A stretch of 64,000 nt of DNA. It comes from Utricularia gibba. Its lineage: Eukaryota > Streptophyta > Magnoliopsida > Lamiales > Lentibulariaceae. Below the pieces are notes generated by a model that saw nothing but the letters and a program-made list of their open reading frames with translations, did not search any database and was not told the DNA's origin. Positions within the stretch are counted from its first letter, which is position 1. Each line of letters starts with the position of its first letter. Both the position numbers and the translations under genes were made by a program. The stretch spans positions 868,001 to 932,000 of the forward strand of contig NEEC01000015.1 in the NCBI GenBank assembly GCA_002189035.1. Direction: 5' to 3'. Positions 40,600-51,854 of the stretch are shown here, piece after piece.

Positions 40600-41202
40600 T
40601 CAAAGGGGTTGTCTGCTCTCTTCATTGCAGCTTCCTCCACCTGCACCGCCGACGGTGGAATCAGCATCTCCTCTGCTGCTACCGGCGCCATCACCTGTAG
40701 CTGCGGTGGCTGCAGAAGAACTGGAAGAAGCTGCTGATCTCTTCCGTTTCTTCTTCTCGTAGGGTACGCCTCTAGCCTTCGCCTGGGACTCCCTCACTTC
40801 TCTCAAATACATCCTGACTGCTTTAGCGCCGAAGGGGTTGTTATCCTGCCGGCCGCCGCTCTCCTCGTAGGCCGCTCTGAGCCGGCCGATGAGCGCGTCG
40901 AGGCTGCCCCAAGCTTGCCTCAGGGGACACGCGCAGGACCCGGGCGGGTTCGGCTCTCCGAAGTAGGCACAGGCCGTGAGGTGCACCTTAGTTTTCCCGA
41001 ACTGGTCCAGGTACTTGAGGAACTCGATCACGTTGGCGCCGCTGCAACGTTGCAGGGTCAGGGGAGGCTTATGGTTGCGGAGGTACTGCTGGAAAGTGCT
41101 CCAGTCACGACGCTTTTGCGACTCGTATCTGCTCAGCCCCGCCGTCGTCGTCGTCGTCGTCGTCGTCGCAGGTGCCGCCCCGGACCCGGATTCGGGATCC
41201 AT
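40600..41202 (-). CDS. ALOG/LSH-family nuclear protein
   Basis: This is a single-exon gene of 200 residues. After a short N-terminus with an eight-threonine run (13-20) comes the ALOG domain (about 24-150): [40 protein letters not shown], a zinc-ribbon-like insert with C-x-C, and [20 protein letters not shown]. It ends [20 protein letters not shown] and [15 protein letters not shown], the last providing a nuclear localisation signal. The tail is Ser/Ala/Gly-rich. ALOG proteins (LIGHT-DEPENDENT SHORT HYPOCOTYLS, G1, TAWAWA) act as transcription regulators of organ boundaries and inflorescence form. An ATG at 41202 is the first in frame in a good position. The gene is intronless, as is usual for this family. 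Confidence 0.95.
   Translation of the reverse strand: MDPESGSGAAPATTTTTTTTAGLSRYESQKRRDWSTFQQYLRNHKPPLTLQRCSGANVIEFLKYLDQFGKTKVHLTACAYFGEPNPPGSCACPLRQAWGSLDALIGRLRAAYEESGGRQDNNPFGAKAVRMYLREVRESQAKARGVPYEKKKRKRSAASSSSSAATAATGDGAGSSRGDADSTVGGAGGGSCNEESRQPL
41143..41166. repeat. (CGT)8 trinucleotide repeat in ALOG coding region
   Basis: Eight perfect CGT units on the plus strand encode eight threonines (ACG) near the N-terminus of the ALOG protein. Length variation here would change the protein in whole residues. Confidence 0.9.
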
Positions 41203-42381
41203 GTACAGAAGAGAGGAGAGGGACAATAGGAGCCGGAGAGTGTAAATTCGTCAGCGGGAGAGTGCGTGTGCAGTGCGGTAATAAGAACGGGGAAGAGGGT
41301 CCGCCAAGCAGTGGTGGCGGTACGCGATTGGCGACGGGTTCACGTGGTGGCCCCCGTCATTAGTTCTATTGTTTCCATTCCTCGAGACAAACAGCACACG
41401 TATGCGCTCATCAACCTGGCCCTCCTCCTGCAGCAGCCAGCCCAAGAGCGTCGGTTTACTTGAAAATTCTCGATTGCTCTCCAGAGAACAACTGGTAAGA
41501 TTCACAGGCAACTCTTTTTGGGTAGGAGACATCGCCCGAGAGTCCCATGTCGCTCTACTGCTCTCGTTCTCTCTCTGAGACTAAGCTTCCTCGCTTCACT
41601 GCTAATGGATGGATACTCTCAGACAGTCATGGGATGGAAAGTGATTCCAGCACTGTGTATTCGCACATGGTGATATTCTTTCTGCTGGCTTCTCCATCCA
41701 GAGGTTTCTTGAAGAAGCGAGACCTGATTTTTACATGGCTGTGAAGCAGGGGTAACTTTTGCGACTGCGCTGAACTTGAGACGGAAGATGGAGAGAGTGA
41801 TTTGATGTTTTTGCAGGGGCAAACACGCTACTTGAGATATTTGAGAAGTGGCTACAGTTTCAGACGCACATCCGCGCATGACAGAATGAGTACATAGAAT
41901 CGAAGGGCCGAAAACAGATGCGGATTCTACTATAAAAGTCTTGGGTTTTTGAGTAAATGATGAACTGAAATACTGAACCGATCTTCGATCCAGGGTGTGT
42001 ACACATGACATAATATTCTCAATGTGGTCCATGGCGCTCAGAAACCCATTGGACAGAATCAGTAGTAGTCCAAAACAGGAATTACAGAAACCGATCAATT
42101 GCCTGCTGATTGGAAAATTTTTCGTACCACCTGTGGCCATGGAGAAAAAGCTTTAAAATACCTCTGGTTGATGTGGATGGAGACAAGTCTTGGGGGACAA
42201 AGAGTAGTGGGTGAGGAGAGGGAGCAAAACAACGCACAGACTATTGATCAAGTTGTGGGTAGCACTTTGGGATAGGGTAAGAAGCAACCGTCAGGGAGAT
42301 GATCCATTCAAATAAAATGCAGTTCAGCGAGAGGAGGATACAGGTAAATACATTGGGGCGGATGGTAGCTTGGGTTCTTCC
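41203..42381. other. Intergenic: ALOG promoter and TMEM115-like 3' region
   Basis: No gene is supported. A 173-codon minus-strand frame (41619-42140) has no recognisable family, no repeat structure and no homologous motif that I can see, and is probably the TMEM115-like 3' untranslated region. Confidence 0.45.
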
Positions 42382-44316
42382 CTACACATTCTCTGCTGCA
42401 TCTCCCTTCGTTTCGTCTGTCCTCACGATACCAGGGGTTCTCTCTGCTGCTAATCTTTCTTCGAGGGCACGAGCGCCACGTTCCCTGGAGGGGGTGGGTT
42501 GGGTGTTTTGTGACATGGCAATGGAGGTGGTGAAGTTGATGCACAAAATTGGAAGAAGATTGGTTACCTCCTCCTTACGGCTTCTATGGGGTCTGAGCCT
42601 GGCAAGGAATGAAGTTCCAAACTATGGTCTCTTGAGTCATCCAAGGATTCAGATCTTTTCCCACAAAAAATTCGGTGGAAAACGGTTGCAACTCTATCGA
42701 CAGAAGGCCTGTTTCAAGTAGAATGCTGAAATCTGGAGATACAAGAAAAAGGAAAAAGGATGTAAAGTTAGATAGCTACCTCAAGAATGTGGGGAAGAAA
42801 GTAGAGAAGGCAAATTCATCACTTGGATCTCCAACTACTTTTGTCTCTGATTTTCTTTGCCAGTATCTCAGGTATACCCAACCGAAATACACACCAAATA
42901 TTATAGTAGGAACATACGATGCTGGTTCGTTGACGAAACAGCTTGCAAGAAGTGACCCCAACACTACAAGAGAAGGCAGCCACTGCAAAAGGGTCGAATC
43001 AAGTGACATGAATGTACACGTGAAGATCAGGCCAACAACCTAAAGTATAAAGCAAAAGGAAATCTTTGCATGAATCCTGAAATTCGTACTTTCACTCTAA
43101 TTTTCAACAAGGGCAGCTCCTGGTCAGGAATTATCTGTTTGCCACCCACTAAGAATCCAGAAAGTGCTCCAGAGAAGCCAGAAATAGGCATGTAGCTGAC
43201 ACAAGGTTAGTGCAAAAACTGTTAAAGAGGTATAAAGAAACTGGAGAGGGCAGAAACACATATGAGAACAAAAGCAATGACTAATTTAGGAGAGGTCATG
43301 CTAAAATGATCTGAAAGCTTCAGTTCATCAGTTATAGCAGGCAAGAAGCAATATAAGGCACAAGTAAATGAGCTGTTGGATCCCTTACAGGAAAGTTTCC
43401 TTCTTTGTGACATAGTATAAGGAAATAGCGGTGATGAAGACACAAACTGAAGTCAGAAAGTTGACGATAAATATGAACTTCAAAAAATCCCTAGAACCCC
43501 AAACTGGCTCAAGTAGACTTCCAATGAAAAGAAGGCCAACATTGCTGATGCCAGCTGCAGTATACGGATAACATCGGATCAAAATTTGACTTGATGAGAC
43601 GTAAGCAATGCAGGGAAGTAAAAATATTGAAACCAAAAAAAAGATACCCCATATATTGATTGCTCAAGATACCCAGCAGTGATAAGATTCCAGACGAAGG
43701 GTATCGTCCTGCAAAAACAAAACAACGTGTTGTATGCGTGGAAAAGGGAATAAAGCTGCCACTAAATTTAGAATAAGTCCCTCCTATTCTAATAAAAATT
43801 GTAGACATGGATAAGTAAAAAAATTGGCCCACAGTTTCATTTTCCTCAGGTGAGAGGTGTCTATGAAGTTCATATAAACCACATAGCTGATTCAGGCCCT
43901 GGAGAACTACAAAAAAAGGCTTGAATGGTAAACCCAAAGCAGATAGCACTTCAGATACTGTGTCACCAAAGCAAACTAACTTCATCAATCAAAAATTCTA
44001 GACGGGAAAGTGGACTGACTTCTTATAGATCCAATCTTTCTCAAGATCAATTGCAACAGTCAAGTACAGAAGAAGCTAGTCCTATTGCAAAATCTTACCA
44101 ATCAAAACCAAAGTATCATACAGGCGCACACAATATTATCCCACATTGACAGATGAAAGAGTTCGAAATAAGAGCGAACGTACAAAGACACCTACTTCGC
44201 AGGGATAAGAGCAAGACACGAAACAGCAGACGGAAAAATCTGCACTAGAATATGCCCCCGGCCAACACAACTGCCAGACCTTTACACAAGCGAGTGAACC
44301 CCGTGTAGAAACTCAT
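42382..44316 (-). CDS. TMEM115-like (DUF1751) rhomboid-fold membrane protein, two frame breaks
   Basis: Seven exons on the minus strand: 44196-44316, 43648-43708, 43389-43554, 43090-43195, 42780-42982, 42568-42708 and 42382-42484. The intended length is 300 residues. It starts MSFYTGFTRLCKGLAVVLAG and has several membrane segments, with TIPFVWNLITAGYLEQSIYG, LLEPVWGSRDFLKF, ISGFSGALSGFLVGGKQIIP and WVYLRYWQRKSETKVVGDPS. The tail is ERGARALEERLAAER. TMEM115 proteins sit in the Golgi and affect retrograde transport; the plant members are uncharacterised. Exon 1 loses frame at the CCCCC of 44255-44259, where one more base gives GGHILVQIFP. Exon 3 is one base short for its splice phases, near 43551-43552 at its start. 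Both are single missing bases in G/C runs and probably sequence error. Confidence 0.87.
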
Positions 44317-45400
44317 CCCGCCCTTGTATGCAAAACAGAGCATAAGAACAGAGTCATTTCCAATGGTTGAACGGAAAATCAAGCAAGCATAAAGTTTAGA
44401 TCTGAAGAAGAAATGTAGACACAATGAACCACAAGGAACAGCCACACAATTACACGCAATTCCATGGTCACTCACTCCCGATCGTTGCTGAGAGCTCATT
44501 TTGAGACCGCACTACCCGCCGAGATCCGATTCACAGTACCTACAAATGTCGAATCAAATCGTTCGATCTGATGCAGATCAGAAACGTATCCTGCTTGCGT
44601 ATAACAAGGTCATCGATCCTTGAATCTGACTAGAAAATGGAAGAACGTGGAAGACGATGAAGTTCATGGGCCTATGAATATCAACGTTGAGCCCAATTAC
44701 ATACAAAATGAGTCGATAAAAACGAACGAGCCCAATACACCTAATTATCCAATTTTGTCTTATTTATTATACTTTTCGGAAGAAATTCAGGAATCCACAC
44801 GTGCAGTCTATGCTCATTTACTTACCCTAATAAAATAATGCTGATAATAATTATATTGCATTTAATGTCTCTTAATTATATATAATCATGAATTTCATAA
44901 TTGTCATTAATAATATATTCAAATTATGTATATTTAATTAAAAAAATTATATTTATCATATAAATTTTATTAATATGCATTTAAAACGATGTTATCTTGA
45001 TAAATATATTTAAAACAAATATAATCAAACAAAACCTATTTTGATTACGAAAACTCATACAATATAATGGTATATTTGAAACTGTTCTTAAAAATAACTG
45101 TAAAAAAATAATTCTATTTTTCTAAGAAACGCTTTAATTTTTATCAAAATAATAATGTTTTACTTTATAAAAAAAATTAAATTATTTTAGTGTTTCAACT
45201 CCATTTGGGATAGAAAAAATATATTTTTTATTCAAGAATTACTTTATAAGTACTTTTATTAAAATTGAAACTAAACTAAACAGACTATCGTCAATGATAT
45301 GTATTTTTAGATGATAAGCTAAGATCAAGCTGATAATAAGCTACTGTGTTCAAAAGTCAATCCTGGAGAAATAGGAACAGGAAGCTTCGTCTGAGTCAAT
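44317..45400. other. Intergenic: TMEM115-like promoter and AT-rich spacer
   Basis: Site II motifs TGGGCC (44667-44672) and AGCCCA (44690-44695) lie about 350 bp upstream of the TMEM115-like start. From 44750 to 45320 the DNA is AT-rich without an open frame. Confidence 0.5.
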
Positions 45401-45479
45401 GGCGGCAGCGATGGAGTGTCCACCTGCAAGCAAGAAAACCTGGTCTCCGACGCGGAGGACGGAGCGTGTGTGTCGTTCA

Positions 45480-45562
45480 TATGCTTGGCTCCGCATAAGC
45501 CATACACTGTGGCGGCCGATTCCTCCGGCCGCCGACGCAAATGGCATACGGGGAGCCAGGCA
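45480..45562 (-). ncRNA. MIR160: MIR160 precursor hairpin (miR160-5p with a C at position 13)
   Basis: On the minus strand, 45562-45542 reads UGCCUGGCUCCC at positions 1-12, C at 13 and GUAUGCCA at 14-21. That is canonical miR160 except for C in place of U at 13. The 3' arm, 45500-45480, begins GCUUAUGCGGAG and ends CCAAGCAUA, a typical miR160 star. The arms pair along the duplex with mismatches only at 4, 12 and 17 and a wobble at 14, with a 2-nt 3' overhang. The 41-nt loop folds further: GGCGGCCG pairs perfectly with CGGCCGCC. miR160 guides cleavage of the auxin response factors ARF10, ARF16 and ARF17. A minus-strand TATA box about 215 bp upstream of the mature 5' end and a (TC/GA) repeat in the leader fit a pri-miRNA. 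Expression cannot be seen from sequence. Confidence 0.92.
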
Positions 45563-45628
45563 TGTGTATGGATTCACAGTCCGATGGATCGGACCGGCGG
45601 ACGAACCTTATACAAGGAGCCCCATCTA

Positions 45629-45650
45629 CCTCTCTCTCTCTCTCGCTCTG
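45629..45650. repeat. (TC)n dinucleotide run in the MIR160 leader
   Basis: A TC-rich run on plus (GA on the transcribed strand) lies between the predicted start of transcription and the hairpin. GA runs are common in plant primary microRNA leaders. Confidence 0.7.
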
Positions 45651-45774
45651 CGAGATGAATGCTCGCTCTGGTTTACCAGAAGGAAGCAGCAAGCCCAGAA
45701 ACGCAGAGCGAGACGGGGAGGCAGGAGCGGAGGAGGATATCTGAGAATGAATGGAGCGAAAAGGGAGTCGCTAG

Positions 45775-45858
45775 TTTATAGAGGAAACAAACATTACAAC
45801 AGCATAAATGCAAGGAAGGCCGTGGAGAGAAAATGTTGGTTGGGACAATTGATGTCTC
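45775..45858 (-). promoter_or_regulatory. MIR160 core promoter: TATA box and an auxin response element
   Basis: CTATAAA on the minus strand occupies 45775-45781, predicting transcription start near 45745-45750. TGTCTC (plus strand) at 45853-45858, about 75 bp upstream of the TATA, is the canonical auxin response element bound by ARFs, the targets of miR160. The feedback reading is an inference. Confidence 0.55.
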
Positions 45859-45859
45859 G

Positions 45860-46812
45860 TGGCGACAAACACACGTAGTGTAGTAATGCGGACGATTTTT
45901 ATTCAAGGTTCGGTCTACACGGGAGGGGGAGTAAAGTAAATAAATGGAAGGGACAATTGTTCCCGACCCGACCCTCCCTCAACACCTAACCATCCCCGGG
46001 CCCGGGCCCATCTTCATCATTATTATTATATTTTATATTTTGGAATTTATTTTAATGGTACACCAGGCCGTTGCTCTTGTTTGAATTCAAATTCGGCATC
46101 CGGCTTATGTTGTGCCAGCTGTCATCTCACAAAGTTTCAAACTGTATATTTTTTGTATTAAAAATTTAAAATATTATAATTTAATTAACATACTTTTTTT
46201 ATTTAATTATTATTCCTAATTATTAAAATAATTAATTATTAAATTTTAAAATTAATCATATACTTTTCAATTTACTTTTTTTTAAACAGTTTTTATTTAA
46301 ACTTATGAACTTATATATTTAATTACTCATACATTAATATTGATTGTATGGTTTTAACTATTATTTGGATCTTCGTTATATAATTTTGAGAATTTGAAAG
46401 TTAAATTATTTATAATGACTGAAACTTAATGCGCTGTTTTAACGATTTTTTCATTAAATAATAATTATTTGTAATGCAATGATTTTAATTTTAATTATAA
46501 TTTTTTCATTTGCACTCTGACCAATTTTACTTTTTTTCGCTCTGGGCCCACAAGCTAGCCGTGTCCGTCTCCCGGGCGGACGCGTCCTTTCCCGCCAATG
46601 ACTGTTGCAGTCTCTTGGAAATTCTGCTACGTTTGCATGGAAACCCCAAAAGCACGGGGGTTCTGTTCCCGATGATTTCCGAAGAAGACGAAGCATCTCG
46701 ATCTGACCAAAACCTCGTATAGTATATAGACTATAGAATCCAATCATGTAATAAAATGCCAAGAGCTTCTTGCTTATCTGTGAAGTGGAGATTGGTGTGG
46801 TGTCGTGTGTAC
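45860..46812. other. Intergenic AT-rich spacer upstream of MIR160
   Basis: Mostly AT-rich sequence (46020-46500), with a CCGGGCCCGGGCCC block near 46000-46010. The right end contains the 3' region of the RRM-like gene. No gene is seen. Confidence 0.5.
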
Positions 46813-47609
46813 TCAGTGTTGAAATGCTTGGTGCTGCCTCTTGACGTACTTCCTCGCCCACACATGCTTCCCGTTGATCGTGTACTTGGCCTTGTTGCCT
46901 TTCACGATCGCCTCCATCTCCGGCTTCCCCCGGACGACCATCTTGGCGTACAGCACCTGCTCCTCCTCCCCGACTTCCTGCATCATCAGCTCCTCCACCG
47001 TGTCCCCGAACTTCCTGGTAAAGAACTCCTTGATTTCCTTTTCCCTGATGGGGTAGCCCTTGGAGAACGTGAGGAAGACCGTCCTGTCGTCCGGTGGCAC
47101 CTCCGCCTTGTCTTTCACTGGTGTGGCTTGGTTTTCATCGTGCGCTACGATCACGTCGTTGAAGGCGCGCCAGCACACGGTGTGCAAGATGTTTCTCATC
47201 TCCAGCAGCACCTGGAAGCGGCGGCGATGGAAGTGCGCGAGCGTGAGGTCCGGAGCGCCGACGAGGTGGCGCAGGGTGGTGATGTCGAAGCGGGTTTGGG
47301 TCGGGGCGAAGCGACCCGTCTCCATGAACGTGAAGCATGTCCATGCTTCGTCGGCGAGTTGATCCAGGAAGGGGGTTCCAGAGACAGCATCTTGCTGACG
47401 AGGTGGAAGTCGCGGGTCTCCCTTTCCAGGAAGATGAAGAAGGCCATGACGTGGGCGGATTCGATTGGGTCGCGGTGGAGGGCACGGACCAGGCGGCCGT
47501 AGAGCCGCCGGTCTATGGAGTGGAAGAGATTGAATTCCTGGTCGGTCACTTGCGGGTGGCGCGTGGCCAGAGGGAAAAGGGACGGCGTCGTTTTGGAACC
47601 AGCGTCCAT
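46813..47609 (-). CDS. Plant protein with C-terminal atypical RRM, one frame break
   Basis: This is a single-exon gene with an intended length of about 265 residues. The N-terminal helical part reads QVTDQEFNLFHSIDRRLYGR and then RDPIESAHVMAFFIFLERET. The C-terminal RRM-like region has DDRTVFLTFSKGYPI, EKEIKEFFTRKFGDTVEEL, VLYAKMVVRG and the terminal KYTINGKHVWARKY. Proteins with this pairing of a helical N-terminus and a divergent RRM form a plant-specific family of unknown role, presumably RNA-binding. The frame is lost where SKMLSLEPP should continue into FLDQLADEAWTC, at the five-G run 47371-47375 (plus strand); one more base repairs it. The ATG at 47609 is the best start, since earlier in-frame codons lack conserved sequence. 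Confidence 0.78.
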
Positions 47610-48448
47610 TCTCCCTTGCGACAGCCACAGCCGCAGCCGCCTCCACCTACATATAATACAACGATACACACCTTTTGGAAGAGGAGCATCTTTTCCGAAG
47701 GGGTGCGGTTGCCATCCCATGTATTTACTTCATTAATCGCGCTCGATACACTGTTTTAATGATCCACAGTTGATTTCCAGTAAACCCATTTGGAGAGCGA
47801 GCGTTTCCTCAACTCCCATGTCAGTCAGTCAGTCATTCATGCACGTCCCGGAGCGGCGTCGCCGCCGTGCCCTCCGGCGAGGGTGGAGAAGACCGTTTTC
47901 CGATGCCCGTTGTTGGGACCCCCGCATTTTTGAAAACCGGTAGTTATTTGTCCCAATGACTGTCACCACATCCAACACAAACACACCTGAATGCTCAGTT
48001 CCGATCCCAGTATCGAATCAAACAGTGAACTTTGCATCTATTCCGATTGGGATCCAACTGCAGGCGCCGTCGTTCAATCAAAAAGATTATTCAAAAATGA
48101 TGTATGCTTCAAGGTCCAAAACAGGCCGGAGTTGGTTGCCGGAGAGAATTGTGGATCGAGACGGCGGTGAGTATTCAGGGACGTCTCTCATGTAGACCAG
48201 AGGGTCAGGGTATGCGACAAGGACCCAGTTGCCATGTAAAGTTAGGAACAGGCTAAAAAAAAGGCATCTAAACGAGAAGTGATCAAAAGCTTGTACCCAT
48301 CTACGTGTTTAAGACACTGGAAGTCAGTCATCCATTAGCAGGGCAGGCAGGCAGGCAGCAGCTGCAGTCCATTGCATTTGCATTCCGGACTCCATTTGCT
48401 TACTTTTCAGTTTCCACACATGCAGCAATGGGATGCATAAGAGCTCAG
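47610..48448. other. Intergenic: RRM-like 5' region and ELF9-like 3' region
   Basis: No gene is supported. There is a short GGCA repeat at about 48339-48358 and an AGTC repeat near 47820-47833. Confidence 0.5.
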
Positions 48449-51349
48449 TCAATCAGTTTCAAGCTCCGCACCGAATTTCTCTAATCTATCCGTCTCCTCG
48501 TCCAGGTCGCGAATCAACGCATGGTTGATGGATCCATCATCCTCGCTTGCAAGAATTTGTCTTCCACCAAACCTATTCACAGACATGGAGATGGAGATGA
48601 ATCATACGGAATGGTGGCGGATATCTGCAATCATCTCTTTATAACCAAACTCTGGCAGTCTCTTGTCACTGTTTCATTGTGGAAATACAAGCCTGGGACT
48701 TACCACCGACCGTTCATCAACTCTATGCATTTTTGGGCATCCTTTCTATCTTTATACTTAACCAAGACGACACCCTGTGGATGGTTTTCACAGACCTACA
48801 GTCCAGTCCATTCAAGACAATGAGTGCACAAATCATTTGACCAATGCAATTAGATTATGTTAAAATACCTTTATTGATTCTATGGGACCAAGTTTTCCAC
48901 ATTCATCCCGAATATCTTCCTCCAATTCTTGGCGGAATTGGTCATCAGCCTATGAAACGAAATGTAGCAATCAATCAAATGCTTAGATTCATGATTTCAT
49001 GCTCATGGAGGTAACTGCTGAGAAATTTAAAACAGAGGCAGAAAAAAAAAATACATCGCATACTAATTCAAAATGTAAATGCAAAGGCACTAGGATGAGG
49101 GAATAAACACCCCACCCTTAATTCAGCAGGCAGAAACATGTGCTGGAGAATAACAGTGGCTGGAATAGCCACTTTTGCATCATCTCGCCCACCTGTTTAT
49201 TTGCAACACTGTTAAAATCCAAAGCTTCATAACTACATCAAAAAGATTAAGATAGCGCCAATGTATTTCCTTGTGGAAATGGAAGGGTAGTGAAAAAGCA
49301 CCCCCTTTGGAATAGACCTACCCCAGCCAAGCATTTTCTGCTCAACCTTTTGTAGCTTCTTTTTCTTTTTTTTGTCCACTTGTTTCGATATAAATCTATC
49401 CCCTACAGAAGGATATAAAAGCATGTTATCAATATGAAATTTCATGACAAGCAACCAAGCTACCAAAAATTAGAATCCATTCAAAATGTTGCCATCAGAA
49501 AGAAAGCCATACCTTTCTGCTCAAAGACGGCTTTACTAACTGTCATCATAATCTTGCCATCGGGCCTTAAAGGTGTAGCGTCTAAAATCTGGATAGCTAG
49601 AGCTACAGAAGGTTCCTAGCGAACACAGAAATGATTCACAGATGGCATCGAGCAAGCACATAGTTCAACTGGGGTTAATCACCATAACCGTGAAAAGTAC
49701 TACCTTCAGATAACTGACAAGAGCATCCCCTTTGGCTTTTCCTGTTTCTTTGTCGGCATAAATCTTCACGCGAGGTTTTTTAGTTTCTGGGTCCTGAGTA
49801 GTAGTTCGAACATCATAAATAATTCTAGACAACCACAGAACAAAGTTAAGGCAAGAAGAAGTTTCGAACGCATGGAAAACCCCTTGATGTAGTGAATTTC
49901 GTGAAACATCAAGAAATGAAATATATAACGACAACTGCCATAGCAAAACAGGAAACTAGGAAACATGTTACCTCCTTGATAATACCACATTTGGAAAATA
50001 CTTCAGCCACCTGCATCTCATAGCAGCAACTTTTAGCATGTGGTGCTTACCTGGCAAACAATACCAAAACAATCAAGAGAACAGATAACGGCACACTACT
50101 AACCTCTTCAATGGTGACATCATCTGGCAACCCAGTAATGTATACGTGTGTATTAACTTTCAATTCGAACCAAGAATCAGGTGGCTTATCGGCTTCCTAA
50201 GGAAACGATTTCCATGAAGTGAATCAATAGTAGATTGGAATATCTATATTTTTTTTGAATAGACGAGCTATGTGGGTAAGGAAAATAACATCAATGCCTA
50301 GACATGCTAAGGACCGACCTTCTTTTCTGTATTTTTCTTATCAGAAGATTTCTCAGGTAGTTTCCTTTTGGCATTTTGCTTTTCCGGGGCAGTTTCAGGA
50401 GGATCATCAGGCTCTTTATGCAGTGGGTGGATTCCAGCATCTGCTGTTGGAAAAACTTCCTCTTCTTGCAGATATACCATATCTTCCAGACCATAATCAT
50501 CCTTGTTCTGGGTGGCGGATTCCTATTAGAAATAAAACAATTGTTGTGATCATTGATAAGAAGAGATACACCATACTTAATCAATAATGACGTAAGCCAA
50601 GATATATCACCCGTGATTTTTCTTATCCCTACTTTTTCAGATTTGACCAAAGTTGGAGACACTTTACCGGAAAAACACAGGAACCAACCTGAGGCACCCA
50701 TACTCTCAAAGTTGAATCCCATTTGTACCTAGTCCCATCATCATCAGTAAATTCTTCCTCACCCTCAGGCGGCGTACCAGGTCGGTCAAGATCATCAACT
50801 TTATTAAGCTCCACCTCAGCTTCCGCCTCCTTCACCTCCCGTTGCCACTTTTCAAACTCATCTTCCTCATTTGGTTCAGCTGCAACATCATGAAAATCAA
50901 GCATCTTTGAAATCTTGAAAAAAACCAGGTACTTGGCAAATAAATTTATTACAAAACCTGGCACTGGGTCATTTTTTTCAGGAAGGCCAGTCACGAAATC
51001 AGGAAATGATGAAAGAGGCTTCCACTCAGAGCACCCCTCTGACCATATAAGAGTATCGGGTGACAAATACCCACTGGAATAGTGTGCTGCACAGATTAAC
51101 TTAATACACTTAAAACAGGTGATTCTCACGAAATAAGCAGCTGTTCAGACAAAGAAATGCTGAGCTTCAAAAAAAGTAAAGCTACTAAATGAAGGTAAAG
51201 CTGATCTCAATAAGTCAAAAAAATACATACTATTTGCTAGAAAAAAAAACTACGAAAACCAATGTCTGACCTCGCAACTCGGAGGCAGTGTAAGGGCCAA
51301 TTACTTCTTGTTCCTGACCAAGAATGTACCACTCTCCTCCAGCACTCAT
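48449..51349 (-). CDS. ELF9 / Tat-SF1 / CUS2-like splicing factor with GYF-like domain and two RRMs
   Basis: Thirteen exons on the minus strand: 51271-51349, 50958-51086, 50689-50879, 50319-50522, 50104-50196, 49972-50010, 49704-49793, 49513-49615, 49322-49402, 49116-49192, 48869-48949, 48704-48795 and 48449-48572. The protein has 460 residues. An N-terminal GYF_2-like domain (about 5-60: [20 protein letters not shown], then [16 protein letters not shown]) is followed by an acidic linker. RRM1 holds [36 protein letters not shown] and [15 protein letters not shown] lysine-rich linker leads to RRM2 ([29 protein letters not shown]). Tat-SF1/CUS2 proteins bind SF3B1 and help U2 snRNP assembly. 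ELF9 in Arabidopsis affects SOC1 transcript surveillance and flowering time. All phases close without error. Confidence 0.9.
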
Positions 51350-51854
51350 ATCTGAGAAAGACTAAAAAATAATCTTCATAAAGCTATTCATGAAACTATA
51401 TACAAGGCTTCAAGTAGAATTGGAGAATTTTAGGAGCAAAGCTACTCAATTTATACCGAGTGCTTCCCAAGCATAAAACTAAAAGCCTCCAAAAAGCATG
51501 CGATTTACCTGAGTAGTATCTGACTGAAGCAGTCACGCAAAATGGCTACACGAAACCACTAACAAAATCAATCAAGAAACACGGTTCCGAACTGGATTCC
51601 TGCAAAGACCGGAAACCCGCGGTGGTTCATTCTTTCTTCGAGTCGATATGGCTGAAAGTCGAGGTAGGAGTATGGGCCGGACCCAAAATGAAAGCCCAAA
51701 AAGCCTTTTAGTTCGTCTCTCAGTGACCAGGCCAGGCGCCCATTACAGGTGCTGAATTTCCTTTAATTTTCACGGCGGCGGTTGTGTAACCCTGTTGCAG
51801 TGCGGTGGATCTCCACGGCGTGTAACCTACGTCAAACGGCGGTTTTTGGAAGAA
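51350..51854. promoter_or_regulatory. Divergent promoter ELF9-like / PORR
   Basis: Site II motifs TGGGCC at 51673-51678 and AGCCCA at 51693-51698 sit roughly midway. The right end has acceptor-like polypyrimidine-AG sequence before 51797, so the PORR leader may be spliced. Confidence 0.5.

Noticed and set aside
41619-42140. 173-codon minus-strand frame downstream of the TMEM115-like gene
   Set aside because: Long enough to attract attention, but no recognisable motif, and it lies where the 3' untranslated region of the upstream gene is expected.
45399-45878. 159-codon plus-strand frame over the MIR160 region
   Set aside because: It is the antisense of the MIR160 hairpin and leader; the open frame comes from the GC-rich stem and GA run.
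46454-46861. 135-codon minus-strand frame beyond the RRM-like stop
   Set aside because: Overlaps the 3' end of the RRM-like gene in another frame and runs into AT-rich repeats.
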